Source: Klebsormidium nitens (Eukaryota > Streptophyta > Klebsormidiophyceae > Klebsormidiales > Klebsormidiaceae). Taken from it: a DNA stretch of 64,000 nucleotides. Within the stretch, counting starts at the first letter, position 1. Each line of letters begins with the position of its first letter. Shown here one piece after another: positions 49,666-61,600 of the stretch. A program made the position numbers and the translations under genes. The stretch spans positions 186,001-250,000 of the forward strand of contig DF236970.1 in NCBI GenBank assembly GCA_000708835.1. The letters are read 5' to 3'. The notes below the pieces were generated by a model, which ran no database searches, was not told the DNA's origin, and saw nothing but the letters and a program-made list of their open reading frames with translations.

Positions 49666-52600
49666 ATGGCAACTTCCAACGACACCAACAAGAGCAACGA
49701 AGCGCAGAACGAGGAGAGCGTCGGGTCAGACATGGCCTCCCAGAAGCCTCCCAAGCCTAGTATTTCTTCAAAGTGGAAGTCGGCCGCTATCAAAACAGTT
49801 GAAAAGGAAACGGGCCAGAAAGTGACGTTTGATCCGGAGGACAGTGTACATAGCGGCAACTCGCTGTGGAACACGCTGGACGTGGAGCATCGGGAGGGGG
49901 GGTGAGACGTCCGAACCACTTTTCTTCTTGTGTTACGATAGGTCAACTGCAGTCTTGTTTGTTGAGACGGCAAAATTACCCAACGTTCTGTCTTTTTCTC
50001 TTTTGTCGCTTGAGCGCCACGCATCTTGACAGGTTGGACATGATTTCCTTTTCCCTTGTCGCATCGCTGCACCGACTTGCGAAAAGGTGACCCAGCATCG
50101 TCGTGGATTGGACACGGCATTAAAGTCCCTTTCGATTTGACCAGCACCGGACAGGTGTTGCAAGACATGTAATGGGCGCCATGACAAGTGCCTCAATAGC
50201 GAGGGTTGGTCACAAGTCTGCGCTCTGACACAAACCAACCAGAATTGGAAACACATTTGAGAATAGCTGGCTCGTAACAGAGAAGGTATAATCCTGCTTG
50301 CAACTGAAATCTTTTGTGAAGGAGGAGATTCCGCACATCTACGGGTTTCTTAGCCAAGCCACCGATATTTTTCACACCAGCATGAAATGTGCGTCAGATG
50401 GTCTGCCTGTAGCACGCAGCTGGATTTTTTGGCTGCTTGCGTTGAATGTGAATATCTCTACAAAGACAATTGAGCCCTCAGTCCGGCCTCACTGAAACCT
50501 GACTGCTCTGTAGATTGTCAACTGTGACGGCTCTTTTTCGTCACGTGAGGTTTGTAAGGCTCAGGGGATTGCCACCGTTCATGATGCCATGCATGTCGTC
50601 ATGACGATGCGACGAATTTCTTCCGGACAGACTCTCAGAATGCTGGCTTCTGTGCGAGCAACTAGAGCTGGCTTCCTCAACGCGTGTATAGTGAAAAGAC
50701 AGACAGACATCCTCAACCTGCTACAGAAAGCTTGGTAACAAGTTGTGATCAACGGCACTTTAGAAATGCTAGGGAACAGGTTCAGCCTCTTCATCTGCCC
50801 CTTACCATAGATCTCTTTCCGCTCCAGGTCCTTTTCAAAAGAACGGTCGATATCAGTGAGTACGCCTCAGCACTCATAAGCTCGCAGCTACCAGTCAGTA
50901 GTACCGCCGTGAATACCTTCTCCGCACGTGTACCCTACCTAGAAGCTCAGATCAAACGCACCCATCTCCGAGCGGTTAGCTTACAGTCCCTGCTGATTAC
51001 AGTTCCTGAACTGGACACTCACATTGTTAACCCGCTTCTTCTCCTGTGCAGGAGTCTCCACCGGCACAAGAGCAAGTTTCACGGTCTGGTCCAGCATGTG
51101 CTCGAGAAGTCTGTCAGCCAGGGGGATCAAGACCTCCTCTTTGCTCCGGTCAGTTCTGTCAATCTCACACTGCCTCATACTTTCACTCTCTTTGAGAGTT
51201 TCCAACAAATTCAAGGGTTTGCTAGTAACTGTCTACTGATCATTGCCGCCATTGCAATCTTTCTTTGCATGCTCACTGGCCCTTCTTTTTGAACAGTCTG
51301 GACTTTGTAGTTTCTGATGACTTTCAATTGAATTCAAAAAAACCCTTCTCTTCTGTCACCAATTCTTTCATGGCTGTTGCTTCCTGTCTGGCCAAGTGAG
51401 GCTCATACTTGCCGGCTGCGCAAACCAAAGACTGTGCTTTGCCCCAAGCACTGCTTATGTGCAGATGTGCACTCTTGAAAGCAGCCCTTTAAGCACACCA
51501 GTCCTTCGCTTCTTCTGTTTCGATTCTACAAACGAAAGAGGGGAGAAGAGCAGCTTGCCACACAACAGCCGCTTCAATCGAACTTGCGGTTTCCTCCTCT
51601 ATTTTGTCACACCCGCTCTTATGTGCGTCCACCTCGAAGCAACAACTTCCAGTAGGAGCTAACCACTATCTAAGCAAATATAGTCAACAACAGATGCCCC
51701 TGAATTGGCCGAAACCTATCTACTCCGCAAGCATCGGTCTCGCCTTCTAGCCAAGCTCTGAAGGCTCTTGTGCAAACACTAACCCGGTTCGCTTCAAGCA
51801 CTAACCTACTATGTCAACTGCACTCCCTTGCACGACCCCCCTGGACGATCCACCCCACCAGCAAAGCTTTGCTTCCGCAATCAATGTCAAAACCGACCTA
51901 CTTTCATCCTTAACCCGGTTCGCGGTCAGGCACTAACCCGGTTCGTCATCTGCAAACCCTCCCAGGTCCGCCCGTACGTAATCCACCCCGCCAGCAACAA
52001 GTACATTTACTACCAGTACTGCTTCATCCCGTTCGTGTTCTGGAGTGCTTGGGCCGTGCCATTCACGTGGGCCTTTCTCAACATTGGGCGCACGCACCCG
52101 CTCAGCATCATCGATTACTTCATCGACTTCCTGTTCTACATCGACGTCGTGGTTACGTTTCGGCTCGCGTACATCGAGAAGAGGACGTATCTCGTGGTCG
52201 ATGAGCCCCGTCGAATCGCCAGAAGGTGAAGGCTCTAGCGTTTCACACTGGTGGAATCAACTCTTCTCCTGCGAACTTGAAACGTTTTGCGATTACTTAC
52301 GGCCGTGGAGTTCCGGTTGGTGGTTGTGAAAGAGGATGTGGTTGCTGGAGAGTATGCACCTCAAAGCGCCGTACTTTTGACTTTTGATCCTTGTTCTTTC
52401 CGTCATAGACGTTTATTTTGAAGTTGTACGAGGTTGAGGTGTTGCCTTGACGCAAACACTGAGGAGGGGGCATGCGTTGCTGCGACAGCTTCGCCAATAG
52501 ACCAGAAAGGATAAGCCCCGTCATCTTTACAAAAGGCAATCTGATTGGGCAGAGTGTTTAACTTAAACCCGCATCTGCTCATCTTTCTTCGAGGTTCGCG

Positions 52601-55600
52601 TTCCGTCCGGCAGGTGACCTAAAGGAGCAGTTTGTTAGAGACGCGGTGGCCTACTCCCTGTTTTTAGCGAATGTTCGCCGGCATTCCGTTCCGCAATAAA
52701 ATTCCGTACGTTCCGTTTCCGTAGATACCTGCGGAGCACTTTTTTCCATGGACGTGGTGGCTTACTTTCCGTACCACATCTTACACCAGAAAACTTGTTG
52801 GCTTTCCGTTCCGCCAACTCATTCCGTCCGTTCCGTTCCGTTCCGTTCGGGCAGGTACCTGCGGAGCACTTTCGTCATGGACATGGTGGCCAATTTTCCG
52901 TACCACGTCTTCGGCGCACATCAGTCCGTGCGATGGCTCACGCTCGTTAAGCTCTGGCGTCTCAAGCGCATCGGGAGACTGTTTGCGAAGTGAGCAGACG
53001 AACGTTCTGAAACCTCACAGCATTTTTCCGGATGAAGCGTTGACATTGTGTAAGATCATACGCCACGAACCAGATAGGACCCTGCTTGTTTTGACCGAAG
53101 TTGCACATAGTCTGCTTGCCAGAATCTACGCGAATAATCCGTCTGAAGAGTCGACCCTTGTCAGAATCAAATATGTCGTCCAGATCATGTGTTCCAGCTT
53201 AAAAACTCCCTCCTTTGAAAACCATGTCCAAATCAACACTGCAAAGGCAGGAGCTAGATTTGGCCAGGCGGGAGAGTGAGCGTTCCACGAAACAGACTCA
53301 GCTGACAGGCCGTGACTACACGCGACTCCTCTATTTGTGCTCAAAACTCATGACATTTCGACCAGCCTTTACCGAGCCAGAGGTGGCTAAGGGTGCCCGG
53401 CGACGGGAAATCTGCAAAAAGCTTTCCAGATTTCTTGGCCAATCGGATGGCTTTCTAGGTCCACTTGGTAAACCAAGGTACACACCAGAGGAGGTAACTG
53501 GCTTGAAAAGTACCGTACCTTCTACCTGTCGCTACTACAAAGGCAACACTGGAGGCCAAGTAGGTTTTCGGTCGACGCGCAACCTAACTGACTTCTGCTC
53601 TCGTTCAGGGCTGAGAAGGACATCCGCATCAATTACTTCGTGGCACGGGTCTCGCATCTCTATCTGGTGAGCACGCTGCGATGCATCACAAGGTTCGTCA
53701 TGACCATCGAATCGACCCGTGAAAGCTTTTTTAGTATCTGGCCACTGCCTGGGCTAAATGCAGACGCCTTAGCAGGGTTTGGGTCGGGTACGCTTCTGAA
53801 GCAAGTAAAGTTTCTGGGTTAGAGAACGCAATGTTTTCTAGATTCTTGTGGAAAATCTACCTGGTCATTCTGCTCCGACGGACGCGTCCTGTTTTCAGAT
53901 CGGACGCTTTCCTTGCAGTCAAATTGGGTCGAATCGGGTTAGCGAACCGATTCACAAATGAGACGCGTTTGGAATCGAAATGTCTCAGCTTTTGGTCAAG
54001 TGTGACTTCGTTCCTCTGTGCTTTAGAGAACAGCATTCCCACATCCTATTCAAAGGCCCGAAACTCGTCTTTGGACTGCTAGTAATCTGCAACATCCTCA
54101 GAATCCCTTGTCGCCCCAATTATACCCAACTCCCCTACTGACTTTCTCAAAAGCCTTTCTTTCATGGAGCACATGACGGCGCGCATCAATTCGAAACACT
54201 TAAGCACCCCGAAGCGTCGCTTAGCGTCCTCCTCTAACCCCCTAGGAAAACTTCCAACGACTCCTGAACCACCTCGTAAGACCCCACAATATGCTGTTAA
54301 CCCCATCTTAAAGCAGTTGGTCAAATACGTGGCACACGTGGCGGCGAGCATCGCTGATGAGCTAACGTCTGGGTTCCTTCTAAAGCACCTCTTACTGCGT
54401 GCCCTGACCATCCTGAAACGCCGCTAGACCTCCTCCAAACCTTCTTTAACCCCTTTGTAAACCCACAGCTTCTCTTAACCTCTTCTTAACCCAGGTGGTT
54501 ATCTTCGTGGCGCACATGGCGGCGTGCATCATTTACGAGCTGGCGTCGGGCTACCCCGACTTCAAGCGCGAAAACACGTGGATCGCGCTCATGTATGGCG
54601 ATGAGTGGAAAGAACGGAGGTAAGGCGTTTGTGTCATTAGTTTCCCATATCTAGTTGATACTCTGCAGTCTCTACCCGAGTCTACATCGTACTCTGCGGT
54701 AACGTCGGAGACGCAACCCATTTAGGCTAATCGTCATCAAACATCAGATGATCGGACCTGCTTTCTTCTTACAGCTGCTGGAAGGGAAAGGGACTGGATT
54801 CAAAGATTTATCACCTCGTCCTATCATCCTCACAAGAGCTGCCTTTCCAGACAACAGTCCCTTATTGTTCATCAATTTGGCCTTTCTTGCTACTTACGTC
54901 CCCTTCGACTCACCCCGTCCCGACCAGATAAGTCAGCCCGATCCTGGGTGCTTTGATCGTTCGTCCCTCGTCTAAGTTAACCTTCCGCCCTACCTCTCTA
55001 GACTAATAACAATAAGCTTACATTACAGTAAAACCGAAGCTAACTACTACAAACCCGAACCCAAATAACCACCCGGTCCGCATCTGTAACCACCCTAACC
55101 CTCATACAAACCCTACCCATCCCACCTCTAGGATTTAACGTACAATAATCATCCCAGAGAACGATCCTTTCCCCCAGCCCCTCACTCTGAACCCAACTGC
55201 CACGTGTGCAGCGTCTACTCCAAGTACGTGGCGGCCATCTACTGGTCCATCACGACGCTGACGACCACGGGGTACGGCGACTTTCATCCGTACAACACGG
55301 GGGAGTTTATTTTCTGCGCCGTGTACATGCTCGTGGTGATGGCGATCACGTCATACGTGCTCGGCAACATGACCGCCATCATTGTCAAGCTCAGCTCCAG
55401 GGTGCAGGATTACGTGAGCGCACAATCCTCCCCTCTTTAGTTGTCTTTCCCTATCTTGCATCCGCAATTTCCTTGCTTGGGAATTCTCTCGCAACGGATG
55501 TGAAGGAAGCTGCCAATGTCTCTAAACCTTGCAGAATATTGAACGGCCTTCGTGTTGGAGCCCGATAAAGTCACGAAACCTGAGGCATACGAAAGTAAGA

Positions 55601-58600
55601 TTCTTGGTTGACACACACCTGGCATCCGGATTGCGAAGCAAGTCGCCCACTCTAGTCGTTGCGAAGGACCGAGCAAAGGAGGCAATGCTGAGGTGGCTGC
55701 AAAACACTCTAAACAGGCGCCCTGTCCAAGTAACGCATGTTTGAGGTCTTACGGTGCTTGAGTTCTCGTTGTTCACGTCCCTATCTTTGTTTGGCTTAAA
55801 AGCCCGCTAGAACGTCCGTGTTCAAGCTGCTCGTACCCGTTCAAGAGGCTATCGATGGAACAAATTTGACATGCTTGGACATACTGAACGTTCGAGTTCT
55901 CAAGTGGGGCCCCGTGCTGGCACAGCGACTTGAACAGGGCCTTGTTTTTAGCGTGAGAACATAAACCAAAGTCCTTTCTGCTTGCGTGCAGCGTGACAGC
56001 ATCAGCGCACTCGACGGCTTCGTGGCCCGCAACCGGTTGCCGCAGCACTTGCGCCGCCAAATGAAGCGTCACGCGCGGCTCAAGTTCGAAACGGCAGAGG
56101 ATCGATCCGTGAGTTTGCACTGTCCTCCTCCAAAGCGATTCCGTCTCGTATTGGCACAGATTATCGGAGCAGGAGGTTTCTTGTGTATCTTCGAGCTGCG
56201 CTTCTTCTGGCGAGGTTTGGTCTCGCCGACGCTGCCTGGAGAGCGAGGTGTTAAGTCTGCCCTCGAGAAAAGGCAGAGACGGCTGACAGGGAAAAGTGTT
56301 GGTTAAAGGAGTGAGTAAGGGTGTGCAGAAGGAGTACGCGCGTATGCTCTTGGGGAATGCTTCTTCAAAACGTAGAAGGCTGTTCTCATCTGTTAAGGAG
56401 AACAAGATCCTGACTCTAATTCACCCCCCCATTTCGCAGGATGTGGTCAAGGCGTTCCCCAAGAGCATCCGCGCGCGCATCTCGCGGTACCTTTACCGCG
56501 ACCTGGTGGAGCACATCTACCTCTTCCGCGACTGCTCGCGCGAGTTTGTCGCCACCCTAGTTGGTGACGTCAAGGTCGAGTGGTTCATGCCCGGGGAAGT
56601 CATCATCAACGAGCGAGACGCGCCGACGCTGTTCTACATTCTGGCAACCGGGAAGGTTGACATCATCACGACGCTTGAGGACGGGTCCGAAGAGGTAGGT
56701 GATGTTTCCGAGTAAGGAGGAATGGTTTTCACTTGACTCTGGGCCTCAAGAACGAGACCTTTAGGAGATTCTGCTATGATCCTTGGACGTGGTTTATTTA
56801 GTATGCCGCGCTTGAGGTCGCCTCCGAAGACGTGAGCTTCCATCAAGACGTCATCATAGAAAGCCGAGCGAAAGGTTGAAGGAGACTTGCGCTTTTCTCC
56901 TTGCGACCTCACTCAGACGCTCAATCCGGCGGAGCGAATCTTGAGTGCACGGTGTGTTGGTGGTTACGGGTTCGTTGAATGTCATTAAAGAGGCGAAGAT
57001 GAGGTGTACCATTCTTCGTATTGCAAGCACAAGATCAATTCAGCCCAAACCCAGTCCGAGTCATAGGCATCCAGTGGTCCCCTTTCTCCGCAGATATTTA
57101 CCGCAGTCGAAGGGGCAACGTAAGACAAGCCCAGATTCAGTTCGTTTCATAGGCACTCACTAGTCGCCGCTCTGCCTTCCTCCCCAGGTCATCACTGCAG
57201 TCAAGGAGGGCGACCTGTTCGGCGAGAGTCCGTCAATACACATGCAGCGAGATTTGACCAGCGGACACGTAAGCAGCGCACGAGTTACCAGCAACTTATG
57301 GGTCGCCGCTCTGCCTTTCTTCGCAGGTGATCACCGCAGTCGAGGAGGGCGACCTGTTCGGCGAGATCGGCGTTTTGTGCAACATGCCGCAGCCATTCAT
57401 GTGCCGCGCCACGCAGCTGACCAAAGTGCTGCGCATCGATCGGAACGATTTCTCGGGTGTGGTCCAGGCGTACGTTAAGGACGGGAACCAGGTGGTTCAG
57501 AACCTGCTCGAGGTAGGTTAAGACTTGCTTAACTCATGGTTAACTACCGTTAATGTGTGGCAAATTACTGTTATTAAAGCGTAGGTGAAACTTGAATTTG
57601 AGGGGCGGTCTAGGCGTATCTCAAGGAGGGGGAACTAGGTCGTCCAGAACCTGCTCGAGGTGGGTAAAAGCCTGGTTAGGGTCCGGTTGTCTGCTGCGAA
57701 CGAGCAAAAAGTTGGTAGGTTTCATGCCAGAAGTTAAGATTTTCTGTGGTAGTCCTCGCGCATGTCAGAGGGACCCGGTGGTTCAAAATCTGATCGAGGG
57801 GATTAAGGGCTAGTCAAGTCCCGATGGGAACCAGGTGGTTCAGAACCTGCTCGATGTAGGTTAAGGCCTAGTTCAGTCCCGATCAACTCCGTGAACGTGG
57901 AGATACGGTGGTCAGAGCGCGAGTGGGGCGCGCTTCCTGGCGAATAGTTTGGGGGTGGTCCAAGATATGCCAATTCTCGGTATGTTAAAGAGCAATTATT
58001 GGTTAGTAATTCATGAGCGTCCATAAGCCGTGGCTGACTTTGTCCGGAGTGCTTTGTTCGTAAAGAAGGAGACCAACAGTGCCTGCTCAAAGTGTTCCCT
58101 GCTCAATCTTTTGTCTTGTTTGGACCAGTCCCTATAGTGCAAACAGACAAGTACAATCGACCGCTCGCTTCTCCCGTCACAACGTACCAGGAGCGGAGCA
58201 GACGAACTGACGACCAGACAATTGACACCAAGCGTCTTAGGATCGAAATCAAATCCTCTCCACAATGGAGCGTGTGATGATTGAAGTACTGTTTCCGAAA
58301 ACGCTCCAACCTTCGAGGACCAGGCTGATTTACATTGTTGCTTATGCTGACCCGCCCAATGTCCGTTTTTGCAGCGGACAAAAACGAAGACGACGTTTTG
58401 GCGACACAGCTGTCGGAGAGACTCGCTTCGTACGCTATCTCGGCAAGGCTCCTCCAGCAGTAGTACCTTTTCCAGCAATACCGCCAGGTTCAAAATGCAA
58501 CCAGAACATGCCCGATCACAATACCTTCCGTTACCGTTCCTTGATCCCCTCCTGATTCCGTTTCCGTTTCCGTTTCCGTTTCCGCAGCGAACCAAAAACG

Positions 58601-61600
58601 AGGACGACATTTTGGCGACCAAGCTGTAGGACGAAACGCCCTTCGTACGCTATCATGGCAAGGTTGGCGTTCCTTGATTCCGTTCCGTTTCCGTTCCGTT
58701 TCCGCAGCGTACCAAGAACGAGGACGACGTTCTGGCGAGCAAGCTGTCGGCCGAGATCGTGTCGCTGATCAAGCAGCAGGAGGCTGAGCTCACGATGACG
58801 CTCGTCTACGTGGCGTCCCGCGGCGATCTGACCCATCTCCAAAAGCTGATGCACGGGGGGGTGGATCCCAACAAGGCGGACTACGATGGGCGGACCCCCC
58901 TGGTACGGACCAGCCAATCCTTCGGACCAGCCAAGTTTCCGTTCTGCTTTGGTCCTCGCATTGTAATAAATGGAGGTCATGCGGACGTCTGAGGATCTTC
59001 GGAAACCAAAAGAGTTCACAATCCTCTTCTCTGCGGTGGAAGGTGGAGTGGTTTCTCCACCTTGAGCGGATTCACAAGTTGAATGCGCTCGTTGTGAGCA
59101 TATCTGCTCATAAAACGCTCTTCAGAGAGGCAAAGTGGATATTCTGTAAGGCAGAGAAGTAGCGCAACGGCCCTCTGCTCGATGACAGTTTCTCCCCCAA
59201 ACTGGTCAATCTGTTCCCAAGAGTCGAAGAAGTCATACATAACCCCCTTGTTCTTTCCCGCAGCATTTGGCTGCCTCCAAGGGCTTCGACGAAATCATCC
59301 CCTTTTTCCTCGCTTTGACAAATCCAGGTTCCTTTCATGGCTTTTTAACGCGCGAAGAGGTTTACAATTCCCAGTTACCCCAGTGAAAAGGCTTTCGGCT
59401 TCCTTACAAGGCGCCTGTCGAATCCCCCGCAGCATTTGGCCGCGTCCAAGGGCTTCGACGACATCCTTCGGTTCCTCATCCGCGAGGGCGCTGACGTCAA
59501 CTACCGCGACAACTTCGGGACGACCCCCCTGAACGAGGCGCTCAAGAACGGCCAGGACGACTCCGCGCGGCTGCTCTGGGATAACGGCGCGCGCCTCAGC
59601 AAAGTACGCGCGGGGTCCGAGATGTGCGAGGCGGCCGCGGCAGGTGGGTACCTTTAGGGTTTTAGGGTTTGGATAACCAGTAGATTCTGAACTTTGGGCA
59701 GAAAACGAGGCGCGCGTCAGCAAAGAAAGCGGAGTCCCAGATGTGCGAGGCGGCTGCCCCAAGTGGATTAGGGTTCTTAAAGTTGTTTAGGGTTTGGAAG
59801 ATCAATAAGAGTGCGAGGATCTGGAAAGGAAAAACATGCTCCCCTCAATAAGAACGCGGGGTCGGAGATGTGCGAGGGGCCACGGCAGGTGGGAATTGGT
59901 CCATGGTTTTAGGATTTTAGGGTGTTAGGGTTTGGGTGGTTGTATTGAGATCCAACTTTCGACGTAGGGTCTGAGAGGGATTCAGGTTCTAAGATTGTAC
60001 TAGAATTTCAAACAGGTGGTGCTTTGTGCTAAGATCGAATGGATCCAGGGGTGTTGGAAGCAATCAGGATTCGAAGTGTTTGGTACCGATCGGGAGTCTG
60101 GATAACGGCGAGCAATAAGGAGCGCGTCGGGTCAGAGACGTGCGAGGCGGCCACCTTCCGCCTTAGCTGGGGATGCATCTTAAGGTTTGTGAACTTCTGA
60201 GGTTATCGGGTTAGGAAAGCTTCCAGCCTCCACCGTGCATGCAAAGTGGAGCATCTGAAACCCCTGATGGAGTACGGTACAAATACCGACACAACCAACT
60301 ACCACTCCTGACCCAGCTTCAACCCGGTTCATCGAACCAGGACGCCTACGCACTGAAGATCCAGAATTTGCCTAATCCAAACTTGAACCAGTCACGAAGC
60401 GCAAAGCTACTGTAGTGCAGGGAACGTGGAATACCTGAGGCGCCTACTGGCAGTGGAGTACGGCGCCAGTCCGACTCGGCCAGCCACGATTCATAACCCA
60501 AGTATGCACCTATCTTGTCTGACCCAGACGCCTATTCGCAGATACTCGCAGATACTTGAAAACATTTTCCTAGCCCAAATCCAAGAATCAAAGCGGTTGC
60601 AGGCAACGTGGAATATCTGAAGCGCCTGCTTGAATACGGCGCCAACCCGAACTCCGCTGACTACATTTCCGAGCCCAGGTCCAACCCCGTTTCGCCTAAC
60701 CCGGACTCCTATCCAGGCCACACATATCTGAACACAATATCTCCAACCAAACCTAACCCAAAATATACTTGGTGCAGTAAACGTGGAATACCGGAAGCGC
60801 CTCCTGGAGTACGGCGCTGACCCGTCCGCTAACTACAACTCCTAACCCAGTTCCGACCCTGTTTCGTCTAACTCGGACGCCTACCCAGACATAACGGAAC
60901 ACGACTTTCCTAACCGGATGTAACCGAAGATCAACTTGGTGCAGGAAACGTGGAATACTTAAAGCGCCTACTATATCCGGGTTCCCCTGACTGTAAATCC
61001 TAACCGCGCCCCAACCCCGTTCCGTTCAACCCGGACGCCTGCTCACACACCTGGACACGACTCTCCTAACCAAACCTAACCCAAAATTTCTTGGTGCAGG
61101 GAATGTGGAATATCTAAGTCGCCTCCTAGAGTACGGCGCGGATCCGGATTCCGCTGATTGTAATTGCTAACCCAGCTCCATCCCGTTCCATCTCATCAAA
61201 CGCTCATACCTGAACACGACTTTCCTGACCAAACCTAACCCAAAATCTTCTTGGTGCAGGAAACGTGGAGTATCTAAAGCGCCTGCTTGAATACGGCGCG
61301 GATCCGGACTCCGCTGATTACGACTTCCGTACGGCGCTGCACGTCGCGGCGGCGGAGGGCTACTTTCTCGTGGCTAAGGTGCTGGTGGATAACGGGGCAA
61401 ACGTTTTGTTCGCGGATCGCTGGGGACACACCGCCATTGACGAGGTGATTCTGCTAAACTACCTTTTCAACCAAGGGAGATTGCTGACTTTGGCTTCGAT
61501 TGCGATGTGCTGTTTGCGACCGCTGGGGGCACACTGCCATCGACGAGGTGACTAAGATTAACCACGTTTTCAACCGCGGGAGACTGCTGACTTTGGTTGC

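Noticed and set aside
60603-60820. Extra ankyrin exons of the K+ channel
   Set aside because: Only the first ~60 bases match; most copies carry stops or lack a donor in the right phase, and including them would break the frame.
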